Assembly (NCBI GenBank): GCA_913057205.1
Contig: CAJXNO010000001.1
Span: forward strand, 1 to 64,000
Source of the DNA: an uncultured Flavobacteriales bacterium
GTDB taxonomy: Bacteria > Bacteroidota > Bacteroidia > Flavobacteriales_G > Salibacteraceae
DNA: 64,000 nucleotides
Direction of reading: 5' to 3'
Shown: positions 27,839-35,032 of the stretch, one piece after another
Layout: each line of letters starts with the position of its first letter
How positions within the stretch are numbered: the first letter of the stretch is position 1
Notes under the pieces: generated by a model
The model's input: only the letters and a program-made list of their open reading frames with translations
Databases searched by the model: none
What the model was told of the DNA's origin: nothing
Program-made: the position numbers and the translations under genes

Positions 27839-28771
27839 TTAAATAAGAAATTGCGTACTGATCGACTCATGGCTGACGATGCTCTTCATGGTATTCGCGA
27901 AGAGATCAGCTACGCTGAGCACCTTGATCTTATCGCTCTTTTGTTTGAGCGGAATGGTGTCGGTAACCACGAGTTCTGTCAATTGAGAATCATTGATGCG
28001 GTCGTAAGCAGGACCACTCAACACAGGGTGGGTGATCAATGCACGAACCGAGTTTGCGCCGTTGTCCATCATCATGGCTGCCGATGTGGTCAAGGTACCT
28101 GCGGTGTCGATCAAATCGTCCACCAGGATAACATCTTTTCCTTCGATGTCGCCGATCACGGTCATTGACTCAATCTGGTTGGCCACCTTGCGCTGCTTGT
28201 AGCATATCGCCAGGTCGCAGTTCAGGTATTTTGAATAAGCGTTGGCGCGCTTGGTACCACCGGTATCCGGTGCTGCCATCACCAAGTTCGGAAGGTTCAA
28301 CGAAGTGATGTAAGGCAAGAAGATGCTCGACGCGAACAAGTGATCAACAGGTACTTCAAAGAAGCCCTGGATCTGATCTGCGTGCAGGTCCATCGTCATC
28401 ACGCGTGTAACTCCAGCAGCCCCAAGCAAGTTGGCTACAAGTTTAGACCCGATAGAAACACGGGGCTTATCCTTGCGATCTTGTCGAGCATAACCGTAAT
28501 AAGGCATCACCGCGATGATGTTCTTAGCAGAGGCCCGTTTTGCTGCATCTACCATTTGGAGGAGCTCCATCAGGTTATCAGCTGGAGGCGTGGTGCTCTG
28601 TACGATGAATACATCCGCACCGCGGACGGTCTCTTCAAAGGAAGGCTGAAACTCTCCATCACTGAAGTGAAGGATATTGACGTTGGCAAGGCTAAGTCCG
28701 TAACTCTTGGCAATACGTTCTCCGAGTTCCTTGGATGCTGTTCCTGCACAAATTTTTACTTCTCTAGACAT
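27839..28771 (-). CDS. prs: Ribose-phosphate pyrophosphokinase
   Basis: Makes PRPP from ribose 5-phosphate and ATP. 310 residues. Landmarks: FSDGEFQP, PYYGYARQDRKDKPR, TMDLHADQIQGFF, the pyrophosphate loop in MAAPDTGG, and the PRPP-binding motif VILVDDLIDTAGTL. The ATG giving MSREVKICAG fits relatives; an upstream in-frame ATG adds 22 residues across the promoter and was rejected. First gene of prs-rplY-pth. Confidence 0.97.
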   Translation of the reverse strand: MSREVKICAGTASKELGERIAKSYGLSLANVNILHFSDGEFQPSFEETVRGADVFIVQSTTPPADNLMELLQMVDAAKRASAKNIIAVMPYYGYARQDRKDKPRVSIGSKLVANLLGAAGVTRVMTMDLHADQIQGFFEVPVDHLFASSIFLPYITSLNLPNLVMAAPDTGGTKRANAYSKYLNCDLAICYKQRKVANQIESMTVIGDIEGKDVILVDDLIDTAGTLTTSAAMMMDNGANSVRALITHPVLSGPAYDRINDSQLTELVVTDTIPLKQKSDKIKVLSVADLFANTMKSIVSHESISTQFLI

Positions 28772-28795
28772 GCGCTCACCAATTTTTTGGGGGCG

Positions 28796-28803
28796 CAAAT
28801 GTA
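28796..28803 (-). promoter_or_regulatory. -7 box of prs operon
   Basis: TACATTTG on the minus strand matches TAnnTTTG exactly, 24 nt before the prs ATG. A -33 TTG at the usual distance is not clear. Confidence 0.5.
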
Positions 28804-28924
28804 AGCAATGCCGTGTTGAAAACACGTTGAAAACCAAAGAATTTATCGCTGGAAAAGTGAGGTTCGTTCACCCGTTCTGGAAGTCCTTACGAAGCGTTTG
28901 ACACGGATTCTAATTCCGGTTCTA

Positions 28925-29049
28925 CCCTGAACATCCACAGATCCCGATGTGCATCGGGATGTTCAGCGTTGAAGAACGTGTATGATCGGAGGTGATAGCA
29001 TGAACCTTTCAAAGAATGTGCGAGGGCTTGGAGAACTCAGCGCGGCAGC
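28925..29049 (+). repeat. Dispersed intergenic repeat, copy A
   Basis: About 125 bp. The left part has a palindrome ATCCCGAT-gtgc-ATCGGGAT; the right part reads GATCGGAGGTGATAGCATGA and then TGTGCGAGGGCTTGGAGAAC before CTCAGCGCGGCAGC. It is nearly identical to copy C apart from a divergent centre. No coding potential is evident. Confidence 0.75.
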
Positions 29050-29233
29050 ATTGTGGGTGCGCAGCGGGGGTGTTTAGCAGAGCAGCGATGGGGCTTTGCG
29101 GGCAAAACACCGAAGGGCTTGAGTTCTCCGATTTTTGGATACTTTTTCTAAAAAAGTATCGGACAGAAAACAAAATTCATTGGGATGTTGAATGATAGGG
29201 GAATCTTGTCATTGACCCTGAACGCTTTTCTTT

Positions 29234-29312
29234 CATGAACGTCCACAGATCCCGTGTGCCTTGGGATGTGCGACGTTGATCAGAGGTGCCAACATGAGCT
29301 TCATCAAACGAC
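29234..29312 (+). repeat. Dispersed intergenic repeat, partial copy B
   Basis: Matches the left part of copies A and C (ATGAACGTCCACAGATCCC), with a degraded palindrome (CCCGTGTGCCTTGGG), then diverges after GATCAGAGGTGCCAACATGA. Probably a decayed member of the family. Confidence 0.6.
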
Positions 29313-29416
29313 CTACGCCGGTTCGGATAACAACCAATGGCAACTACAAAAACAAAAAGCATTCAGACTTCAGTGGACCCTTGACCTATTTTTGAATAAA
29401 CCTAATCATACACACC

Positions 29417-29743
29417 ATGAAAAATCTATTCAGCTTTCTCGCCAGTGCTTCGCTTTCATTTTTTCTGTTCAGTTGTGAGCAATGCTCAGAATGCACTACA
29501 GCAGAATATTTAGGAACCTGCGATTGCACCGGCTTTTTCGGAGACGGAACCATCAGCACAGACACCTACCTCGAGCATGAAGTAGAGAGCGCCGAGTTCT
29601 CTTGTTCGTTTTCCTTCTGTTTGTGGAGTGCGGTGCAAACAGGACAAGTGTCTGAAGAAGTTTGCGGCAGAAAGAAAGACGTAGAAGAAGAGGTCAGCGA
29701 TCTAGAGCGAGACGATTGGGACTGCACCTCACCTTCGAGATAG
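29417..29743 (+). CDS. Small cysteine-rich lipoprotein, unknown function
   Basis: 108 residues. MKNLFSFLASASLSFFLFSC looks like a lipoprotein signal with the lipidated Cys at 20. The mature part has about eight further cysteines (EQCSECTT, GTCDCTGFF, FSCSFSFCLW, VCGRK, DWDCTSP) and many acidic residues, suggesting a disulfide-stabilised surface or periplasmic protein. No family recognised. It lies between dispersed-repeat copies B and C. Confidence 0.6.
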   Translation: MKNLFSFLASASLSFFLFSCEQCSECTTAEYLGTCDCTGFFGDGTISTDTYLEHEVESAEFSCSFSFCLWSAVQTGQVSEEVCGRKKDVEEEVSDLERDDWDCTSPSR

Positions 29744-29860
29744 GGTTGGGGAGCTAGACCGTTTGGTTCTGTTGGTGTGGGCATGATGACAGCCTCGAAA
29801 GGACTTAGAACCAACAACGAATTAGAGGACATTTTGTAATTCACCCTGAGTGCATTTCTT

Positions 29861-29984
29861 CCCTGAACGTCCACAGATCCCGATATGCATCGGGATGTGC
29901 GGCGTTCATGAACCTGTTTGATCGGAGGTGATAGCATGAACCTCTCAAAGAATGTGCGAGGGCTTGGAGAACTCAGCGCGGCAG
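29861..29984 (+). repeat. Dispersed intergenic repeat, copy C
   Basis: Same layout as copy A: CCCTGAACGTCCACAGATCC, a palindrome ATCCCGAT-atgc-ATCGGGAT, then GATCGGAGGTGATAGCATGA and ACTCAGCGCGGCAGC. It fills most of the gap between the Cys-rich lipoprotein and the four-helix-bundle gene; the remainder carries only GCGAAGA three times in tandem at 30001-30021. Confidence 0.75.
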
Positions 29985-30054
29985 CTGAATGAGAGTGAGT
30001 GCGAAGAGCGAAGAGCGAAGAGAAAGAGAGCTAGGAATCGGGAATACCGCAGTG

Positions 30055-30417
30055 CTAATTGCTTAGCTTTCGAATCATTGCAAACAGGATTCGAGATAAC
30101 TCATCCGCCATGCTGAAAATGGTTGACTTCTTCTCCTTCGATATCAAGCCCTCATCTGAAAGTATATCCACAATGGCGACGCACTCAAATACAGTCGCCC
30201 TTGCTGTGGTGAAGTAGTTCTTTCGATCAGCTTTGGAGAATTTGCCTGACCCCTCCGCTATGTTCAAAGAGACGCTCAATGAAGCCCTGCCGAGTTGGTT
30301 CCGCGTGTAGTTTGCTACATTCTGATCAGACAGTAAGTCCTTGCAGGCAGAATGAAATGCTTTGGCTTTTTGGTAAACAACCAGCTTCTGGAAATCGAAT
30401 AGGTTTTCTTCGCACAT
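30055..30417 (-). CDS. Four-helix-bundle protein (23S rRNA intervening-sequence type)
   Basis: 120 residues of the S23/IVS four-helix-bundle family: FQKLVVYQKAKAFHSAC, RASLSVSLNIAEGSGKFSKA, DRKNYFTTARATVFECVAI. Members were first seen in intervening sequences of 23S rRNA genes but are common free-standing in Bacteroidota. Function is unknown, though a nucleic-acid role is often assumed. Here it stands alone in an accessory region beside a repeat copy, with no rRNA in sight. Confidence 0.88.
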   Translation of the reverse strand: MCEENLFDFQKLVVYQKAKAFHSACKDLLSDQNVANYTRNQLGRASLSVSLNIAEGSGKFSKADRKNYFTTARATVFECVAIVDILSDEGLISKEKKSTIFSMADELSRILFAMIRKLSN

Positions 30418-30549
30418 ACCCTGCGGATTTTGTTCGAACGCTAAGCTACTTTACCACGAATGAGGCCGGAAACGGAATGGAGCAAGGGAAATGTGGACTG
30501 GAATTGAAAAACGCGGAAGAGCAGTTCTGAGTGAGAGTGAGAGCGAAGA

Positions 30550-30600
30550 AAAAAGAGAGTGGCACTCCCCGCTCTCGCACTACGCACTCACTCTCTTTTT
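30550..30600 (-). terminator. Terminator after tRNA-Leu
   Basis: Inverted repeat AAAAAGAGAGTG (30550-30561) / CACTCTCTTTTT (30589-30600), a 12-bp stem with a 27-nt loop and A/T flanks. It could act in both directions and ends the tRNA transcript. Confidence 0.65.
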
Positions 30601-30601
30601 G

Positions 30602-30685
30602 TACCCGGGGCGGGAATCGAACCCGCACTCTCGTGAAAGAACTGGATTTTGAATCCAGCGCGTCTACCAATTCCGCCACCCGGGC
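30602..30685 (-). tRNA. tRNA-Leu (CAA)
   Basis: 84 nt on the minus strand, starting GCCCGGGTGGCGGAATTGG. The anticodon stem-loop CTGGA-TTCAAAA-TCCAG gives anticodon CAA, reading UUG. There is a long variable arm as in type II tRNAs, a T-arm GCGGGTTCGATTCCCGC, an acceptor stem GCCCGGG/CCCGGGT and discriminator A. The CCA end is not encoded. Confidence 0.97.
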
Positions 30686-30745
30686 AAGGTGTTGGATCGT
30701 TTTCCCCCTGAAAGGGCCGGCGAAAATAAGGAAAGTTTCAGAATC

Positions 30746-32032
30746 CTAATCAGAAATGATCGCGGTCCAAATACTCAGGCGCTGATTCTTTTCTCTGGTC
30801 CAGATCGGACGTACGTTTCCTTTTACCACGTCAATGTTGATGTAATCACCAAAGAACACCTTGCCGCTTGGCTCAAAGGGCTCTTTGCTGATCTTTCTGT
30901 TTTCCCACGTATCTCCGCCGTCATGTGAGATGGCTAGGTATACGTCGGTCATGTTGCCTTCGTGGTCCCTGCGATCGTAAAAGACCACATACAAATACCC
31001 GGTCTCTTGATCGATCGCCATCCAAGACATGAATTGATGTTTTCCCGCAGCGTCGTCGTTTACGCGGATCGGCTCTGACCAGGTAAAGCCACCATCGGTA
31101 GATTTTACGATCCAAACATCGGTGTCGTCTTCGCCGTTGCGCTGGTCGGTCCAATTGATGTAGACATTACCTCTGGTCGGACGCGCACTTCGATCAGCAA
31201 CCGTCACCGGCATGCCATTCATTCGACGGAAGCCCGGCACATCAAACGACCAATTGGCGTTGTCTACGATCTCTTTTTCCTGACCTACAGGCTTACCCGA
31301 CTGGGCAGAAATGGTTTGAAAGTAGATCTTTCCATCTCGGTTCCAGGCTACAAGGGTGTTGCCATACGCGTCTACCGCTGGTACCGCTCCTTCTGCGGTC
31401 TGGCTATTGTCTTCACAGTTGCCCGGTGTGGTGTTGATCTGGATGGGCTTCTTCCACTTTTTACCGTTCTTGCTGGTGGAGAGTAAGATGTTCGACTCAC
31501 ATCTTGGATCCTTGCTTCCGTACTCGTCAAACTGGGTCCAAGTTACCACTAGGCGCTGTTGGTAGGGGTCCCAGGTGGCCCACTCTTTGTCTTGATCCTT
31601 TGGTGGGTTGTGACCAATGCCTTTTCCCTTGCTCCAGTGGTTTCTCTTGTTCCGTTTTTGCACCACGATCCGGTCTAAGAGTTTATCGCTGTTCCAGCCT
31701 TCACCTTCGGGGTCGCTCAGGTGGAAGTAGTAGAACTGTTCGTTATCATCTGCCACAATGCAAGGATCACCGTACACCCCGTATTTTGATTTCAACTGAT
31801 AGGTGTTCCAGCTCAACCCGTTGTTCTTGGAAACAAACATGTAATCCATCACCGCTCCAGCGATCATCTCTCGGCTATTGCTCGGATCAATGGCAATAGA
31901 CGGTTCGCACGGTGCATATTTACCGGGCTCCTGCTCGTAGATGAGCACATTCTTTTGCGCCACCGCGCGATTCGGTAGCATACTGAGGCTGCAGAGGATC
32001 GCTGCAATCACCAAATAGGAGCATGTTTTCAT
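30746..32032 (-). CDS. Secreted BNR/Asp-box repeat (sialidase-fold) protein
   Basis: 428 residues with a signal peptide ending NRAVAQ. At least four Asp boxes are visible: VSKNNGLSW, STSKNGKKW, KSTDGGFTW and SHDGGDTW, spread over a six-bladed beta-propeller. This fold occurs in sialidases and other exo-acting enzymes, but I cannot place the sialidase arginine triad, so enzyme activity is not shown. Its start overlaps the end of the M1 peptidase gene by 4 bp (ATGA), making it the last gene of a three-gene unit. Confidence 0.8.
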   Translation of the reverse strand: MKTCSYLVIAAILCSLSMLPNRAVAQKNVLIYEQEPGKYAPCEPSIAIDPSNSREMIAGAVMDYMFVSKNNGLSWNTYQLKSKYGVYGDPCIVADDNEQFYYFHLSDPEGEGWNSDKLLDRIVVQKRNKRNHWSKGKGIGHNPPKDQDKEWATWDPYQQRLVVTWTQFDEYGSKDPRCESNILLSTSKNGKKWKKPIQINTTPGNCEDNSQTAEGAVPAVDAYGNTLVAWNRDGKIYFQTISAQSGKPVGQEKEIVDNANWSFDVPGFRRMNGMPVTVADRSARPTRGNVYINWTDQRNGEDDTDVWIVKSTDGGFTWSEPIRVNDDAAGKHQFMSWMAIDQETGYLYVVFYDRRDHEGNMTDVYLAISHDGGDTWENRKISKEPFEPSGKVFFGDYINIDVVKGNVRPIWTREKNQRLSIWTAIISD

Positions 32033-33870
32033 GGTGCGCTCTGGTATCGAATGTTGTTCTGTGGGTAGCGTTGGTTCTCTGGATTCAAATCTGCGACTTT
32101 TCCTTCTGGGTCGAGCACAATGGATTCAATTTCTGTTGTTGGAAATGGCACAGACAAGCTGTAGATCGGATAGGCCCACGGCCAGTCTGGCATTTGATGC
32201 CAGTTGCCTTCACCGCTAGGCGTCGGTTTTTCGCCACGCATGATCTGCAATGGAATGTAGTAGTAGTGCTCTTCGCCATTCTTCAGACTCACCTTCACTT
32301 CCGCTGGGAAGGGCAGGCTTCCGTTCCGTTGCAGTTCAACCAGGGTGTTTTCTCCTTGTGAGATCACATTGTGCAGATCGTACTCAATGTGCTTGGTCGT
32401 GCCGATCCATGCGTCGAAGTACCAATCCAACTCAATGCCTGAAGTACGCTCCATGATGCGCTTGAAATCCGTTGGAGTCGGATGCTTGAACTTCCATTGG
32501 TTGAAGTAGCGAAGCATCCCCTTTCTGAAAGCGTCTTCACCAACGATGTATTCCAACTGACTCAGGAACACGCAGCCTTTGCTGTAAGAGTTCACCCCGT
32601 AATCCTTGTTGGTCTCGTACAGATCAGCGTTCGTTGAGAGGGGCTCCTCGTCGCCTGATTTTGCGTTGGCTACGTAACTTCGGTAGCTCCGCTCGTGGGG
32701 GTTACTGCGTCCACGTTCAAATAAACTGTCGAGCACAATGTTCTGGGCGTAGGTGGTAAACCCTTCATCCATCCAGGGGTACTTGGATTCGTTGGATGCC
32801 AGCACGCCATAGTACCAGTTGTGGATCGCTTCATGCACCGTTACGCTCACCAACCCACCAAAGCTTCCACCGCCTGCGATCATCGTACACATCGGGTATT
32901 CCATTCCGCCATCGCCCCCTTGGATTACGCTGAATTGCTCGTAAGGATATTCCCCAAACTCAGCATTCATGATCTCAAAAAGCTGCACGGTGTAGGGCAC
33001 GAGTCGATCCCAGTTCTCATTCAAGGTGGAGTCCTCTACGTGAAAGAAGTGAAGCACCGTACCATTCTCCATGTTTTGGGTCAAGTGGCGATAATCAGGG
33101 TCTGCGGCCCAAGCAAAGTCATGCACATTTTCAGCCTTGAAATACCACTTCAACGCTTTTGAATCGTTCGAAGTTTCGGCATAGCTATGTCCGACTTCCT
33201 CTGGATTTTGCAATACCCCGGTGCCTGCCAAAGTGTAAGCCGCATCGATGTTGATGGTAACATCAAAGCTTCCAAAAACCCCGTGAAACTCCCGAGCAAC
33301 GTATGGCTCCGTGTGCCAGCCTTCACGATCATATTCGGCCATTTTTGGATACCACTGCGTCATGGTATAGTCTACGCCCTCTTGATTGAAGCGACCACTC
33401 CTGCGGATCTGCACTGGAACTTGACTCTTGAATTCCATTTCAAAACGAACCTCCTCACCCGGGAGGATGGGCTCTTTGAGCAATACTTCGCAAACCGTCC
33501 CTACCACCGTGAAGTCGAGCTTTTCCCCATCTTGTTTGATCCAGGCGATCTCGTGGTAGCCGATCTCATCGTCTTTCAACATACTGATGCGGTCGCGTAT
33601 CCTTGGGTCTGGGTCTTCGATGGTGCGAGACCGCACATCCATCATACTGCCTGGCTGAAAAGCGTTGAAATACAAATGATAGAAAACCTTCGTCAGCGTG
33701 TCTGGTGAATGATTGGTGTATTGGATCGTTTGCTCACCATCGAAGCGATGCGTCTCCACATCGAAATCAATGGTCATGGTATAATCGGCCTGCTGTTGCC
33801 AATAGCCATCTTGAGCAATGGAGGGTGCGGCAAGTAGAGAACAGAGAAAAAGCGGGATTAATCGTGTCAT
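32029..33870 (-). CDS. M1 family zinc metallopeptidase
   Basis: 613-residue secreted gluzincin. The signal peptide MTRLIPLFLCSLLAAPSIAQ supports this start; an ATG 66 bp upstream overlaps the stop of the previous gene and would add 22 residues ahead of the signal. An N-terminal M1 beta-sandwich precedes the catalytic domain with GGMEYP (the GxMEN-like substrate motif) and HEAIH at 346-350, with the third zinc ligand E369 in MDEGFTTYAQ. Aminopeptidase activity is expected from the family. The same unit holds an ACMSD-like gene and a BNR protein. Confidence 0.92.
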   Translation of the reverse strand: MTRLIPLFLCSLLAAPSIAQDGYWQQQADYTMTIDFDVETHRFDGEQTIQYTNHSPDTLTKVFYHLYFNAFQPGSMMDVRSRTIEDPDPRIRDRISMLKDDEIGYHEIAWIKQDGEKLDFTVVGTVCEVLLKEPILPGEEVRFEMEFKSQVPVQIRRSGRFNQEGVDYTMTQWYPKMAEYDREGWHTEPYVAREFHGVFGSFDVTINIDAAYTLAGTGVLQNPEEVGHSYAETSNDSKALKWYFKAENVHDFAWAADPDYRHLTQNMENGTVLHFFHVEDSTLNENWDRLVPYTVQLFEIMNAEFGEYPYEQFSVIQGGDGGMEYPMCTMIAGGGSFGGLVSVTVHEAIHNWYYGVLASNESKYPWMDEGFTTYAQNIVLDSLFERGRSNPHERSYRSYVANAKSGDEEPLSTNADLYETNKDYGVNSYSKGCVFLSQLEYIVGEDAFRKGMLRYFNQWKFKHPTPTDFKRIMERTSGIELDWYFDAWIGTTKHIEYDLHNVISQGENTLVELQRNGSLPFPAEVKVSLKNGEEHYYYIPLQIMRGEKPTPSGEGNWHQMPDWPWAYPIYSLSVPFPTTEIESIVLDPEGKVADLNPENQRYPQNNIRYQSAP

Positions 33871-33932
33871 GCTGCGATGATAAATGGATTTTCCTAAACG
33901 CAACAGCCAAAAGGTGTCAACGGTTGAGCGGG

Positions 33933-34949
33933 TCATGCTCCTTCATAGAATGCCTTATCCAGCTTCAACCACTCCAAAGTACTGTTGGCGAAGATGTTCT
34001 CGACGTCTTTGTGAGGAAGCCCCATCTCTTCGATGAAGGCACCGATCTCTAGATCGCCCAACGGGAAGGGATAGTCTGATCCGAGGCAAACGCGCTCAGA
34101 CCCCTGATGATCGAGAATGAACTCCAAGGCTTTCGCATCGTGGGTGATGCAATCCACCCAAAACTGACCGATGTACTTGCGCGGGTTGTGGTCATTGTCG
34201 ATCGCTACAAGGTCTGGTCGACAATTGTAACCATGCTCGATGCGCCCGATGGTGCCGAAGAAGGATCCGCCGGCATGAGAGAAGCAAACCCTCAGGTTAG
34301 GCAATCGCTCGAACACGCCCCCGAAGATCATGGAACACATGGCCCGGGAGGTTTCGCCCGGCATACCAACCAACCAGGGAAGCCAGTACTTCCCCATGCT
34401 TTCCATGCCCATCATGTTCCAAGGATGCACCATGATGGCCAAATCAAGTTCCTCACAGGCTTCGAAAATTGGGAAGAACTGCTCTTCACTGAGATTGAGG
34501 TCATTGATGTTGCTGCCGATTTGAATACCGGGTAGTTTAAGCTCTTCTTTGATGCGGCGCAGCTCTTTGATGGCAAGCGCTGTATCCTGCATGGGCACGG
34601 TGCCAAGTCCGATGTAGTGTTTTGGGTCGTTGGCGACAAGCTCTGCCAAATGATCGTTCAGGAAGCGCGATAGCTCCAGGCAATCTTCGCCTTTTGCCCA
34701 ATAACTGAACATGACCGGGATCGTGCAAACCACTTGCACTTGCGTGTTGTGTGTTGCATACTCATCTACCCTCATCTGTGGATCCCAGCAATTCGGCTGT
34801 ATGGTTCTGAAATACTTATCGCCCTTCATCATATCTGCCGCACCGTCTTCCCGTGGCATCAAGTGGATGAAGTCTCCGTAACCAAATTTATCTGCGAAAC
34901 GAGGCAAACGCTCGGGCAGAATATGCGAGTGCATGTCGATCTTGAGCAT
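33933..34949 (-). CDS. 2-amino-3-carboxymuconate-6-semialdehyde decarboxylase (amidohydrolase family)
   Basis: 338 residues, close to the animal and bacterial ACMSD along its whole length. It has the zinc motif DMHSHILP (H7, H9), NCWDP, IPVMFSYWAKGED, IMVHPW with another ligand, KYWLPWLVGMP, VCFSHAGG and the terminal LGSDYPFPLGD with the catalytic Asp. ACMSD diverts the tryptophan/3-hydroxyanthranilate degradation intermediate from quinolinate to 2-aminomuconate semialdehyde. No other kynurenine-pathway gene is in view, so the pathway is inferred only from the enzyme. First gene of an overlapping unit. Confidence 0.9.
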   Translation of the reverse strand: MLKIDMHSHILPERLPRFADKFGYGDFIHLMPREDGAADMMKGDKYFRTIQPNCWDPQMRVDEYATHNTQVQVVCTIPVMFSYWAKGEDCLELSRFLNDHLAELVANDPKHYIGLGTVPMQDTALAIKELRRIKEELKLPGIQIGSNINDLNLSEEQFFPIFEACEELDLAIMVHPWNMMGMESMGKYWLPWLVGMPGETSRAMCSMIFGGVFERLPNLRVCFSHAGGSFFGTIGRIEHGYNCRPDLVAIDNDHNPRKYIGQFWVDCITHDAKALEFILDHQGSERVCLGSDYPFPLGDLEIGAFIEEMGLPHKDVENIFANSTLEWLKLDKAFYEGA

Positions 34950-35032
34950 AGTAGAAGGTTTGGCCCGAAAGTATGATTCTCATTCAATTTTTCTCGAAAT
35001 GTCTGTCAACAGGCGGGTTCTGCTGAATTTGC

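Larger units (their letters stand above)
28804..29416. other. Intergenic accessory stretch with repeats and hairpins
   Basis: No protein gene is convincing here. It contains dispersed-repeat copies A and B, a possible long hairpin with outer arms GGTGTTT/AAACACC and an inner stem GCAGAGC/GCTTTGC (29068-29111), and a perfect 9-bp hairpin ATACTTTTT/AAAAAGTAT (29139-29159). The rest shows no pattern I can name. Confidence 0.5.

Noticed and set aside
30001-30021. GCGAAGA tandem triplet as a minisatellite or attachment site
   Set aside because: Only three units of low-complexity purine-rich DNA, with similar purine-rich sequence at 30530-30560; nothing ties it to a function.
29985-30760. Integration site at the tRNA-Leu gene
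   Set aside because: No duplicated tRNA 3' end, integrase or attachment repeat is found near the tRNA.
32029-33936. Longer start for the M1 peptidase at the ATGA overlap
   Set aside because: It would put 22 non-hydrophobic-leading residues ahead of a good signal peptide; the internal ATG is more likely, though coupling from the overlap remains possible.
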